A stretch of DNA of 64,000 nt, taken from NCBI GenBank assembly GCA_016212925.1, contig JACRDF010000048.1, positions 186,001 to 250,000 on the forward strand. The letters run 5' to 3'. The notes under the pieces are model-generated. The model had not been told where the DNA came from. It did no database searches and worked only from the letters and a program-made list of their open reading frames with translations. Shown one piece after another: positions 11,087 through 19,394 of this stretch; position 1 is the first letter of the stretch; every line of letters starts with the position of its first letter. This stretch comes from Desulfomonile tiedjei (GTDB lineage Bacteria; Desulfobacterota; Desulfomonilia; Desulfomonilales; Desulfomonilaceae). The position numbers and the translations under genes were made by a program.

Positions 11087-12145
11087 GTGACGGTATTGAA
11101 ACAATTGCTGCGATGGACGCTTGCACTGGTCAAGTGGATTGTCCTGGGAATCCTCTGCATTGAGCTTCTTAGCTTTCTCGCTGTGAGCGCCACGAATTTC
11201 ATCATGTACGGCCATGCACGAGAGGGTAGCAGAGCCGTTTACGATCCTTATACGCTTTTCCTGCAATCTTCAGGTGTGCGGCCCACAGTAGGCAATTCGG
11301 TCGCGGCGGAGAGCAAAAAGAATAGAACCGTATGGATGTTCGGTGGCTCAACCATGAGGGGAACCACAGATTTCGACGAATGGACTATCCCGAGCTTTTT
11401 GTCCGACTATCTGAATTCCAATCCCCAAGGCCTACATTTTTCCGTCACAAATTTCGGAGTAAATTCCTTCAATTCTCTGCTGGAAACCAAATACCTGCAA
11501 AAACTGCTAATAGAAAGCCCTTCCCAGCCGGACCTCATCATTTTTTACGATGGCGCAAACGATGCAAAGTACTTCTTGGAGCATCGGACTGCCTACGGGC
11601 ATCACGGATATCGCAGGACACGAGCCTTGATCGAAAGCTACTACCATAGCTGGTTCGGCGTGCTGAAACCGCTCAATGCAGCATTCAATGCCTCTTTCAC
11701 CAAAGAGCTTTATGATCGCATCAATCAAGTGGCAGTACCTTTGGATCCAGGATCCACCGAACTCCGGCAGATGGTAGCGATGACTGAAAAAAGGTACGAT
11801 TTCGTCAACAAGATGTCCGCTTGCTTCGGCGCGAAGTTTATTCTGTTTTGGCAGCCCATGCTCTGGGTGGAAGACTGCGCTGTGTCCGGCACGGTGAAGG
11901 ATCGGGAGAAGAACGCTGTGCTCGCTGCCGAGCGATTTGCGACCATGCGCCACAATTTCTCCGTAACCTACAATTCGCTTGCCGACCGGCTCGCGGAAAA
12001 GCCATACTTCGTCAGCTTTCGCGGCGTTTTCTGCGACAGGCAGGTCCCCGTATATCAGCCTGACGGAGTGCATCTTACCGATGACGGACGGAAGATCGTC
12101 GCAAAGGCCATGGGCAAGGTTCTGGAACAACGCTTTTTCAAATGA
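11087..12145 (+). CDS. Membrane-anchored SGNH/GDSL hydrolase-like protein
   Basis: About 352 residues with an N-terminal hydrophobic anchor (about 14-36) and an exported SGNH-fold domain. Block I is FGGSTMRG with candidate nucleophile Ser88; block II Gly124 in GVNSFNS; block III Asn158 in YDGANDA; block V Asp326 and His329 in DGVHLTDDG. All four SGNH catalytic positions are present, so it is probably an active esterase or acetylhydrolase, perhaps on extracellular polysaccharide, which fits the deacetylase gene that follows 260 bp later. The GTG start at 11087 is tentative because no good ribosome-binding site was seen. Confidence 0.8.
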   Translation: MTVLKQLLRWTLALVKWIVLGILCIELLSFLAVSATNFIMYGHAREGSRAVYDPYTLFLQSSGVRPTVGNSVAAESKKNRTVWMFGGSTMRGTTDFDEWTIPSFLSDYLNSNPQGLHFSVTNFGVNSFNSLLETKYLQKLLIESPSQPDLIIFYDGANDAKYFLEHRTAYGHHGYRRTRALIESYYHSWFGVLKPLNAAFNASFTKELYDRINQVAVPLDPGSTELRQMVAMTEKRYDFVNKMSACFGAKFILFWQPMLWVEDCAVSGTVKDREKNAVLAAERFATMRHNFSVTYNSLADRLAEKPYFVSFRGVFCDRQVPVYQPDGVHLTDDGRKIVAKAMGKVLEQRFFK

Positions 12146-12312
12146 AATCAAGGTGTGCGGGGTTGAGCAGAATTTTGTGCAGGACTGCCTTATCTCAGTC
12201 ATACAGGAGGTTCCAAAATTCCTGTTCGATACCACAGGTCAGGTCAGGGCTGCCACCAGAAGCACAAAATCGGCGGCCACGGCCTGCCCTACAGCAAGTA
12301 TTTCGCTCAATC

Positions 12313-12333
12313 ATAGGGCGGGCCGTGCCCGCC
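12313..12333. repeat. GC palindrome TAGGGCGGGC-CGTGCCCGCC
   Basis: A short mobile-type palindrome between the SGNH hydrolase and the deacetylase genes. Near-identical copies are at 50417-50438 and, in the opposite orientation, at 32968-32988 inside the first ankyrin gene. Confidence 0.7.
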
Positions 12334-12404
12334 GCAACCCGCTACCGAGCGTAAGGCAAACCTGAAGACTGAGCGAGGCACCCTTCCATACAGAGAAATT
12401 CCGC

Positions 12405-13349
12405 ATGAAATTAGTTGTTACAATTGATGTCGAAGAGGAGGGTTTGTTCAGCAACCAGTACGATTCCCACAATGTCTCCGTGAAAAACGTGCCCGAGCTG
12501 CGGCGACTGGATCCCATATTCCGGGAATGGGCAATAAAGCCGACCCTGCTGGTAACTTATCCGGTAGCAAGTCATGAGCCCCATAGAGATTTACTGCGAC
12601 AACTGAAAGAGAATTGGAACGCTGAGATCGGTGCGCACCTGCACCCATGGAACACCCCCCCGCTGACCACTCTTCCGTACCCTGAGCCGGTACCGTCTGA
12701 ATTGATGCCGCGAGAGCTTTTGGCCGCCAAACTCGGCGCGCTGCTCGACGAGATCGGGAAATTTGGAGCAACCCCAGCCTCGTTCAGAATGGGGCGTTTC
12801 AACATGGGACCCAAGATGTTCTCTGTCCTGGAGCCTGCGGGGATAAGGGTAGACAGCAGTATAGCACCTATGCGCAGGTACTACGGCGGCCCTGACCACC
12901 TTTCAGCAGCGACCGAGCCATATTATCCCGATCCTGACAACCCATTGCGGGCAGGGACCTCGTCGGTGCTGGAAGTCCCGATGACGATTCTCCCTCTTTT
13001 CCCGCGGCTGGGGCATTGGTTGGATTCCCTGTCACATAAATCAATCTTTCCTGAAAAATGGATCTCATGGTTTGCCATGAACGCGGGTTCGCTTCCGGTA
13101 CAGCCGGTCTGGGTAGGGCTCCGAAGACTGAAGGCAGCAGTGAAGTTACATCAGAGGCGGGGAGGCAATGTAGTAACCATCTTTTTCCATTCTTCAGAGC
13201 TTATGCCGGGAGGGTATCCTCATCACCCCACCACGGCATCAATCGACCGATTCCTTGAAAAGCTCGCGGCATTCTTTTCCTGGCTTCATACGGAAACGGC
13301 CGTGGACTCAGTCACCTTGTCGCAATTGGCCGAAAGCTATCGGAAATGA
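12405..13349 (+). CDS. Polysaccharide deacetylase (NodB-homology) family protein
   Basis: 314-residue protein with the carbohydrate esterase 4-like order: TIDVEEEG with Asp8 at the end of the first strand, EIGAHLHPW with His78/His80, SFRMGRF near 127, and a C-terminal FFHSSELMPGG. Metal-dependent removal of acetyl groups from sugars is the expected chemistry, but the metal motif is H-x-H rather than the usual H-x3-H, so the subfamily is divergent. No signal peptide; the N-terminus begins directly with the first strand. Probably linked in function to the upstream SGNH hydrolase. Confidence 0.85.
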   Translation: MKLVVTIDVEEEGLFSNQYDSHNVSVKNVPELRRLDPIFREWAIKPTLLVTYPVASHEPHRDLLRQLKENWNAEIGAHLHPWNTPPLTTLPYPEPVPSELMPRELLAAKLGALLDEIGKFGATPASFRMGRFNMGPKMFSVLEPAGIRVDSSIAPMRRYYGGPDHLSAATEPYYPDPDNPLRAGTSSVLEVPMTILPLFPRLGHWLDSLSHKSIFPEKWISWFAMNAGSLPVQPVWVGLRRLKAAVKLHQRRGGNVVTIFFHSSELMPGGYPHHPTTASIDRFLEKLAAFFSWLHTETAVDSVTLSQLAESYRK

Positions 13350-13425
13350 CATAGAGCGATTGCCAAAATAATAACCAAAATGCCGGTTCAGCATGCTGTG
13401 TGGTCATTGACGACCGGATTCACCT

Positions 13426-13563
13426 TGTCATTGCGAGGGGGTCAGCCCGAAGCAATCTCCATTGGTGGGACAGGCGTCTCGCCTGTCTGTTGGAATGACG
13501 GGCAAGATGCCCGTCCCACCGAAGAATAGCGATTGCTTCGTCGTTTCACTCCTCGCAATGACA
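13426..13563. repeat. Family A palindromic element, full-length copy
   Basis: 138-bp element bounded by perfect 13-bp inverted ends TGTCATTGCGAGG / CCTCGCAATGACA. Inside are GAAGCAATC/GATTGCTTC arms and two GC-rich hairpins (GACAGGC-GTCTC-GCCTGTC and GACGGGC-AAGAT-GCCCGTC) framed by GGTGGGA/TCCCACC. Related copies occur at 16606, 21931, 34452, 38936, 47663 and 57721. Confidence 0.85.
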
Positions 13564-13608
13564 CGGACAAGCAAATCGGCCCAAGATTTTGGCAATCGTA
13601 ACCCACTT

Positions 13609-13633
13609 GTAGGGGCACGGCGCACCGTGCCCA
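13609..13633. repeat. GC palindrome of the GTAGGGGCACGG type
   Basis: GTAGGGGCACGGCGC followed by its near inverse ending in CGTGCCC, close to the 3' end of the GNAT fusion gene. Same type as the perfect 28-bp palindrome at 44772-44799. Confidence 0.6.
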
Positions 13634-13652
13634 AGGAAATTTGGTGCGGCCT

Positions 13653-15164
13653 CTACACCACGTTCGGATCACGGCTTTTCACATAATCGAGCATTTCCTT
13701 GCCCAGGGGAGAGGCTATTTTTATCCTGTCGTAGTCAATGGAAACATTGTTCAGATATTGCAGTATCAAAGCATCACCGGTGTCTGATTCCGGCCATATC
13801 CCGCAGAAGAAGAAACCAAGCTCTTCGAACTGCTCGACCAGACGATAGGCCAAAGGATTTGTGAGGTCGCATGGCAGTTGTATCACCTCAATTTGTTTCA
13901 GACATAGTTCCTTGAGCCTCGCCTGTACCTGTGGAAGCAGGCCTCGGCCGTACCCTTCTATCTCGATCCGTCCAAAACCCGACGGCGTGTAGTACTGTGA
14001 CGTCACGACCGCATCCTTGGACGGAACGAGCAAGTCTTTCTGCTTAGGGGTTGCCATCTCAGGCTCGTAGCCTATGTTTCCGTACAATTTGCGAACAAAG
14101 CGCCTATGGTGCCGCGGAGCATACAGCTCACCTGTTCGGGGTTTTTCCAGGTATCGGAAACAAATCACATAAGTTTCTCGTTGAGGAAGAGTTTCTGTAA
14201 GGGCCTTGAATGAAATCGACGCGGGCCCCAAACCCACTAGCAGGCCGCAGTCCTGGAAACCAAACCGGTGAATTACTTGCTGGGAAAAGGTATGATTGGT
14301 GGCCGCCAACACAAACAGGGCTCTAAAGCCGTGGGACTTGGCCTTCTGTGTCAAGTATTCCGTGAGCCTGGTAAGACAGCCCTGTCCGCGAAAGTCCGGG
14401 TTTACCACCGCCAAGCCGATCTCGGCCACCGTTGACATGTCACTGTGCCGAATCAAGGCCGCATGCCCCACTATCAGGCCCTCCGGGGTGACCGCGACTG
14501 CTGAAATCATGTCTCCACTGTCGTTCAGTTCAATTATCCTCTCGGGATAATATATGTGCCGGTAAACAAAGGAGTATCCATAAGCCCTGTAAAAGCACCG
14601 GGAAATCTCGACCGCGTCCGAGGCTTGCATCCCGCGGATTTCAAATTCAACTTTCCGTGTGACGGGCCGCACGCCGGCCGCGGCCGGCTCATAGAGTTCC
14701 AGTTCGCACGCTTGGTAATAGTCCTCGATGGTTCGATTGTGCAGGTATTTGATGAGATGTGTTTCCTTGCCATCGGGGCCCAGGTTGTGGAAGGAGACTT
14801 CGTCCATGAGTTTTCTTGCCCGCAGAAGAGCTTGCTGAGACCCTGACATGTTCGGAGCGACCGCTGAGACATCGGGAGGCAATATCTCTTCCGGGTAAAA
14901 GGGCAAGCCCATGTCTTTCACCACAATTTTCAAGCCCACAGGAATCCGTTCGCAGCTAATGTCAATGGTGGCTTGTTGAGAGGGTTCAAAGGCATCCTTG
15001 ATCGTATTGGAGACCACTCCACTCACCGCGGCTCCAATGTCTTCTAGCGCTGCGGGAGGAAATCCGAAGCTTCTCCCCACCTGTTCCACATATGTCGCGG
15101 CCACGTCCGCGTAAGGAACTTCATTGGGGATAGTTAGTCTTGAGTACTGGCATGCCCTGGGCAT
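13653..15164 (-). CDS. Fusion of anti-sigma-type ATPase domain and GNAT acetyltransferase
   Basis: 503 residues in at least two domains. Residues ~1-145 resemble the RsbW/SpoIIAB class of GHKL ATPases: AAVSGVVSNTIKDAF in place of the N-box, VKDMGLPFYP as a G1-like box, then MDEVSFHNLGPDGKETHLIKY (split) as a G2-like loop. Residues ~165-330 are a GNAT acetyltransferase with EIGLAVVNPDFRGQGCLTRL, the acetyl-CoA loop (R-x-x-G-x-G/A). The C-terminal ~170 residues look like a degenerate second acyltransferase-like unit. It may couple an ATP-binding switch to acylation, but function is unknown. Divergent from ald. Confidence 0.75.
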   Translation of the reverse strand: MPRACQYSRLTIPNEVPYADVAATYVEQVGRSFGFPPAALEDIGAAVSGVVSNTIKDAFEPSQQATIDISCERIPVGLKIVVKDMGLPFYPEEILPPDVSAVAPNMSGSQQALLRARKLMDEVSFHNLGPDGKETHLIKYLHNRTIEDYYQACELELYEPAAAGVRPVTRKVEFEIRGMQASDAVEISRCFYRAYGYSFVYRHIYYPERIIELNDSGDMISAVAVTPEGLIVGHAALIRHSDMSTVAEIGLAVVNPDFRGQGCLTRLTEYLTQKAKSHGFRALFVLAATNHTFSQQVIHRFGFQDCGLLVGLGPASISFKALTETLPQRETYVICFRYLEKPRTGELYAPRHHRRFVRKLYGNIGYEPEMATPKQKDLLVPSKDAVVTSQYYTPSGFGRIEIEGYGRGLLPQVQARLKELCLKQIEVIQLPCDLTNPLAYRLVEQFEELGFFFCGIWPESDTGDALILQYLNNVSIDYDRIKIASPLGKEMLDYVKSRDPNVV

Positions 15165-15423
15165 GATGGCTTTCGGCCTCTGGGTGTTTTGTCAAACTAC
15201 CCTAGCAAACCGAGTCCGCTACTGCAATGATCTGTCCGCGGCCTTGTTATGGCCGGCCGCGAGATGGTTCACTCCGGGGACGCAATTTCTATTTGAATTG
15301 GCTTCGACTATGGACTATCTAATGGACCGGTTTGCAGAATAATGTATTGCTTGTCGAGAGGCTGCACGGGATTCGCTAAGGAAACAAGATCCCGGAGCGT
15401 CTCATGTTAATGGGAGGCACCTT

Positions 15424-16548
15424 ATGGTCATCGGGATTCCTAAAGAGATCAAGGAAGATGAATACCGCGTTGCGATTGTTCCTGCCGGGGTTCGAGTTTT
15501 GAAACAGAGGGGCCATCGCATCCTGGTCGAAAAAGGCGCAGGAGAAGGATGCCGCATAACCGATACGGAATACTTGGACGCGGGAGCGGAAGTCCTTCAA
15601 GAGGTTTCGGAAGTTTACGGCCGTTCAGAGATGATTATGAAAGTCAAGGAGCCCCAGGAATCGGAATACAGCCTGTTACGGGAGGGTCAGATACTATTCG
15701 CTTTTCTTCATCTCGCGCCCGCGGCTAAACTCACCGAGGCTCTTTTGGAACGAAAAATAGTCGGTGTCGCTTACGAGACTATCCAGGACAAGGACGGGTC
15801 TCTTCCGCTGCTGGTGCCCATGAGTGAAGTAGCTGGACGGATGGCGGTTCAGATCGGGGCCCACTTCCTTGAGAAGACACAGGGAGGGAGAGGAGTCCTT
15901 TTGGGCGGAGTCCCTGGAGTCCAGCGAGGACGCGTCACGATAATCGGGGGTGGCACGGTAGGAAGGGCCGCAACAAAAATAGCCGTAGGTATGGGAGCGG
16001 ACGTCTACGTGATGGATGTGAACCAGAACCGCCTCATGCAAATGGACGACATTTACGGAAACCGGGTTACGACTCTGATATCCAATGAAGAGAACCTCGG
16101 TTTTTCCGTCGCGAATTCCCATTTAGTAGTAGGTGGAGTGCTGATCCCCGGAGCCAGGGCGCCGAAACTGGTGACCAGGGAGATGATTCGCGGGATGAAG
16201 TCGGGGGCGGTAATTGTAGACGTGGCGATCGACCAGGGAGGCTGCGTGGAGACTTCCAGACCGACCACACACCAGCATCCGACGTACGTTGTGGACGACG
16301 TTATTCACTACTGCGTTCCAAATATGCCCGGAGTGGTTGCAAGAACTTCGACCTTTGCGCTTACTAACATTACTATTCCCTATGCCGTCAAACTGGCGGA
16401 CAACGGCCTCACCCATGCCGTTGCCCAGGACAGTGCTCTGGAAAAAGGAGTAAATCTGTACAAGGGGCACGTGACCTACGAGAAGGTCGCGCAGTCTCTT
16501 GGGTACTCCTACACTCCGCTGGGGCAGCTGTTGGGCACTACCCGGTAG
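15424..16548 (+). CDS. ald: Alanine dehydrogenase
   Basis: NAD-dependent oxidative deamination of L-alanine to pyruvate and ammonia, or the reverse. The 374-residue protein begins [16 protein letters not shown], has catalytic Lys75 in MKVKEP and His96 in FLHLAP, and a Rossmann glycine motif [11 protein letters not shown] at about 172-182; [14 protein letters not shown] and the C-terminal region match the family end to end. GGGAGG lies 7 bp before the start. Divergent from the GNAT fusion gene across 259 bp. Confidence 0.96.
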   Translation: MVIGIPKEIKEDEYRVAIVPAGVRVLKQRGHRILVEKGAGEGCRITDTEYLDAGAEVLQEVSEVYGRSEMIMKVKEPQESEYSLLREGQILFAFLHLAPAAKLTEALLERKIVGVAYETIQDKDGSLPLLVPMSEVAGRMAVQIGAHFLEKTQGGRGVLLGGVPGVQRGRVTIIGGGTVGRAATKIAVGMGADVYVMDVNQNRLMQMDDIYGNRVTTLISNEENLGFSVANSHLVVGGVLIPGARAPKLVTREMIRGMKSGAVIVDVAIDQGGCVETSRPTTHQHPTYVVDDVIHYCVPNMPGVVARTSTFALTNITIPYAVKLADNGLTHAVAQDSALEKGVNLYKGHVTYEKVAQSLGYSYTPLGQLLGTTR

Positions 16549-16605
16549 TCGGATTCGAAAGACGCTACTGCCGGCCTGTCCAGGGGCATGGCCACCGTGG
16601 GCTTC

Positions 16606-16662
16606 GGTGGGACGGGCATCTTGCCCGTCATTACAATAGACAGGCGAGACGCCTGTCCCACC
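16606..16662. repeat. Family A palindromic element, core only
   Basis: GGTGGGACGGGCATC...GACGCCTGTCCCACC: the double GC-hairpin core of the element at 13426-13563, without its outer TGTCATTGCGAGG ends, just downstream of ald. Confidence 0.8.
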
Positions 16663-16725
16663 AAAGATACCTGACATACGCTATCCAATTTACGAAAAGC
16701 AGTACCAGGCAATCTGGTGAAGCAT

Positions 16726-16916
16726 ATAGCAAGGGTCAAAAATAATGTGCGATTGCGCAAAGCGGTTCCGGGAAAGTGGTAGGTGCCGGCCTCCGTGCCG
16801 GCACATTTTGCCAATATAAATCAACCAGTAGGGACCGGCAGGGACGCCGGTCCCTACTGGTTACTTAGGAGCTCGGGTTGTGCAAACGGTCAAGAATTGT
16901 GGCAAGTGGTATAGTT
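16726..16916 (-). repeat. Family B repeat, copy 1 (reverse orientation)
   Basis: About 190 bp containing GGTGCCGGC-CTCC-GTGCCGGCAC and GGGACCGGC-AGGGAC-GCCGGTCCC palindromes joined by an AT-rich linker, with conserved flanks (TTGACC..., TATACCA on the reverse strand). Reverse complement aligns along its length with copies at 44980-45175 and 50190-50388. Confidence 0.75.
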
Positions 16917-16923
16917 GTCCCGG

Positions 16924-17622
16924 CTAAGATTCGTTATAAATTTCCCGTTTGTTTTCTCTGTGGTCGACCACATAGAGTAGTCGGGCTTTTTCTTTGAGAA
17001 TATCCCTGATCTCTTCTTTCAGTTTCGGGAGCGCTGCGCGGTCAACGTTGAAAGCCCTTATGTATACATGGCGATATCCCTGCGGGGCCTTTTCACGGGA
17101 ACTGAGTATGCTGACCAGGCGGGCTTTGTGTTTTCTTACGATGTCGGTAACCTCTTTTATCGACCCGGCCCGGTCGTCGAGCAAAAGACCGAACTGAACT
17201 CCTCTCTTGTTCAGACCGCTCAAGGATATCATGGCCCTAAAAAGGTCGTTCTTGGTAATGATGCCTTTTATCTCCCCATGCTCGTCTAAAACGGGCGCGC
17301 CGGAGATCTTGTTGGTCAGCAACACCGAGGCCGCTTCCTCTACAGTGTAGTCAAGAGGCATCGTGATCGGATATCGGCTCATGATGGCCCCGACCTCGAG
17401 ACGCGACAGATGATAAAGGATGTGCTGAATGTCCATCAGTGATGCATCCGACGGGGACGCCCTTTTGAGGTCACGGTCGGTGACTATACCCACCAATTTC
17501 CCATCTTCGAGAACCGGCAACAGACTGACCTGATTTTCCATAGAGAGGTTGATAGCGTGCTGCATGGTGTCCTGAACATTTACCGTGATAATTTTGGTGC
17601 TCATCCAATCTTTGACCAACAT
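16924..17622 (-). CDS. CBS-domain pair plus ACT domain protein
   Basis: 232 residues: CBS domain 1 (about 1-60, starting MLVKDWMSTKIITV), CBS domain 2 (about 78-135, IMSRYPITM and ITKNDLFRA), then an ACT-like domain (about 142-220, GLLLDDRAGSIKEVTDIVRKH split). CBS pairs bind adenine nucleotides and ACT domains bind small metabolites, so it is probably a cytosolic metabolic sensor; the partner is unknown. It lies 95 bp downstream of a receiver-domain gene on the same strand and probably shares its sigma-54 promoter at 18290-18306. Confidence 0.85.
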   Translation of the reverse strand: MLVKDWMSTKIITVNVQDTMQHAINLSMENQVSLLPVLEDGKLVGIVTDRDLKRASPSDASLMDIQHILYHLSRLEVGAIMSRYPITMPLDYTVEEAASVLLTNKISGAPVLDEHGEIKGIITKNDLFRAMISLSGLNKRGVQFGLLLDDRAGSIKEVTDIVRKHKARLVSILSSREKAPQGYRHVYIRAFNVDRAALPKLKEEIRDILKEKARLLYVVDHRENKREIYNES

Positions 17623-17717
17623 CGACTTTCTCCTTTGAGGTCACTCCTGCCCGCGGCTTGCGGAATTACCCCTTCAAATTCTGAGAGGCGAGCATTGTTC
17701 ATAGGAATGCACGGCAA

Positions 17718-18152
17718 TTACACACTTCGTCTCCGAGAAAAGGGCTTGCCCGCGCATTCCTGAATTTTTTGAAGATGGCGCTGTCTTTTTATTCTGGCTT
17801 CTTCCACTTTGGCCAGCAGTTCTTCCAGGTCGCACGGCTTCATCAAATAGTCAAACGCCCCCAATTTCATACCGTCCATGGCGGATTCAAATGTTGCATG
17901 CCCTGTGAGGAGAATGACTTCGATCAAAGGATATGACCTTTTGATTTCCCTCAACGTTTGAATGCCGTCCATGCCGGGCATCCTGATATCGAGGACCACC
18001 ACATCGATTTCCGGGTTTTCTTCGAGCTTTTTCAGCCCCTCCGGACCGCTGTAGGCAGTGACTATTGCCATATTCCTTTTGGCCAGGCGCTTCTCCATGG
18101 CGGTTACAAAGGCTGTTTCATCGTCAATCAGCATAAGCTTTGCCTTGGTCAT
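17718..18152 (-). CDS. Single-domain response regulator (receiver only)
   Basis: 144 residues of CheY-like receiver: acidic pair Asp10-Asp11, phospho-acceptor Asp55 in VVVLDIRMPG, Thr in LLTGHAT and Lys in LMKPCD, then a short basic tail and no output domain. GGAG lies 8 bp before the start at 18152. The upstream leader (138 bp to the -12 element) carries a perfect sigma-54 promoter on this strand and a 21-bp dyad further up, so expression should need RpoN and an activator. Its kinase is not evident. Divergent from phoB across 552 bp. Confidence 0.9.
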   Translation of the reverse strand: MTKAKLMLIDDETAFVTAMEKRLAKRNMAIVTAYSGPEGLKKLEENPEIDVVVLDIRMPGMDGIQTLREIKRSYPLIEVILLTGHATFESAMDGMKLGAFDYLMKPCDLEELLAKVEEARIKRQRHLQKIQECAGKPFSRRRSV

Positions 18153-18289
18153 GATTCATACTCCGGTTAAGGGCCTGCGCATGATTCATCGCCTGCATTT
18201 GGGCTGCCGGCATGAGAACGCGCAATTTTGGGACGGATTGGGCGAAATCCTCGCGGCTCACTCTGAAAAAGCTCCCACTCATGACAATG

Positions 18290-18306
18290 TGCAACGCGTG
18301 TGCCAA
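18290..18306 (-). promoter_or_regulatory. Sigma-54 (RpoN) promoter of the receiver/CBS-ACT operon
   Basis: On the minus strand the sequence reads TTGGCACACGCGTTGCA, a perfect -24/-12 promoter (GG and GC exactly 12 bp apart). It faces leftward toward the receiver gene that starts at 18152. Confidence 0.8.
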
Positions 18307-18409
18307 GTATGGTTTACGATCGGGATCGAGCAAACGGACCAAATCTACCAGCGAAGATCCAAACGGACCAATTGCTTGAGGCGGCCGGACGCAAGCCTTG
18401 TTGTCAGCA

Positions 18410-18430
18410 ACTTTTACAGTTTGTAAAAGT
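18410..18430. promoter_or_regulatory. 21-bp dyad, candidate activator site
   Basis: Perfect inverted repeat with arms ACTTTTACA and TGTAAAAGT around GTT. Centre about 128 bp upstream of the -12 element of the sigma-54 promoter at 18290-18306, and of the same sequence type as the dyad at 6179-6193. It also lies 275 bp upstream of phoB, so influence on phoB cannot be excluded. Confidence 0.65.
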
Positions 18431-18704
18431 CCGAGCAACTGATCGCTGCTGCGGTAGAACGATTAGTGTGGTAGAAATCTCGGATATCAAATCCATTTGC
18501 AGGCAAGAGTGCGGAGGATGTACTGACTCGGTTCTTGGCGCCACGTTGACACAAACGAGGGTTTCAAGTAAAAACAGGAACATCGCTCTCGTTTGCTTAA
18601 TATTGCACTCAACGTTTTTGAATGATCGTCTCATCATAAACTAATAATTGGTCACAAAACTCTAATTTCACGATTCGACAACTCTCCGCGAATGGGCAAA
18701 GGCT
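18431..18704. other. phoB upstream region
   Basis: About 270 bp before phoB. It must contain the phoB promoter; no clear Pho box, sigma-70 pair or gene was recognised. A sigma-54-like sequence at 18535 has the wrong spacing. Confidence 0.4.
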
Positions 18705-19391
18705 ATGGCTAAAGAAAAGATCCTGGTGGTGGACGACGAGGAAGACATTCTGGAACTCGTCAGGTACAATCTTGCGCGGGAAGGTTTTCGGATAACCTGT
18801 GTAGCTTCCGGGGAGGAAGCGCTGGTAAAGGCAAAAAACGAGAATCCCGATGTAATCTTGCTTGATCTCATGCTGCCGGGCGTCGACGGGTTGGACGTCT
18901 GCCGTCGGCTCCGGGGCAATCCCGCAACCGCGGACACTCCCATAGTCATGCTCACCGCCAAAGGAGAAGACGCGGACATCGTAACGGGTCTCGAACTAGG
19001 GGCCGACGATTACGTCACCAAACCTTTCAGTCCTCGGGTGCTCCTGGCCAGGATCAAGGCGGTACTCCGCAGAAGGCAGCAGAAAGAGGAAGATGACTCT
19101 TCAATAGTCAAAATACATGACATGATAGTAAACCCTGCGCGTCACGAGGTCTTGTGGAAGGGGAAGCCTATTGAACTCACTGCAACCGAGTTCAGGATTC
19201 TTCACTTCATGGCGCGGAGGCCCGGCTGGGTCTTCAGCAGAGATCAGATTATCAATGCTATCAGAGGAGGGGATTATCCGGTTACGGAGCGTTCGGTGGA
19301 TGTGCAAATCGCGGGTCTGAGAAAAAAGCTTGGGGCCGCAGGAAACTGGATAGAGACAGTGAGAGGGGTAGGCTACAGGATTAAGGAGTGA
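18705..19391 (+). CDS. phoB: Phosphate-type response regulator, OmpR/PhoB family
   Basis: 228 residues: receiver domain with Asp10-Asp11, phospho-acceptor Asp54 in ILLDLMLPGVDG and Lys in VTKPFSP, then a winged-helix DNA-binding domain (about 128-227) with ELTATEFRIL and SVDVQIAGLRKKLG...GYRIKE. The order phoB-phoR-phoU identifies it as the phosphate-starvation regulator, which binds Pho boxes and activates phosphate-uptake genes when phosphorylated by PhoR. It is 3 bp from phoR and almost certainly cotranscribed. Confidence 0.93.
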   Translation: MAKEKILVVDDEEDILELVRYNLAREGFRITCVASGEEALVKAKNENPDVILLDLMLPGVDGLDVCRRLRGNPATADTPIVMLTAKGEDADIVTGLELGADDYVTKPFSPRVLLARIKAVLRRRQQKEEDDSSIVKIHDMIVNPARHEVLWKGKPIELTATEFRILHFMARRPGWVFSRDQIINAIRGGDYPVTERSVDVQIAGLRKKLGAAGNWIETVRGVGYRIKE

Positions 19392-19394
19392 GCA

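Noticed and set aside
18535-18550. Sigma-54-like TTGGCGCCACGTTGAC on the plus strand before phoB
   Set aside because: The -24 and -12 parts are one base off in spacing and the -12 lacks GC, unlike the two perfect sites.
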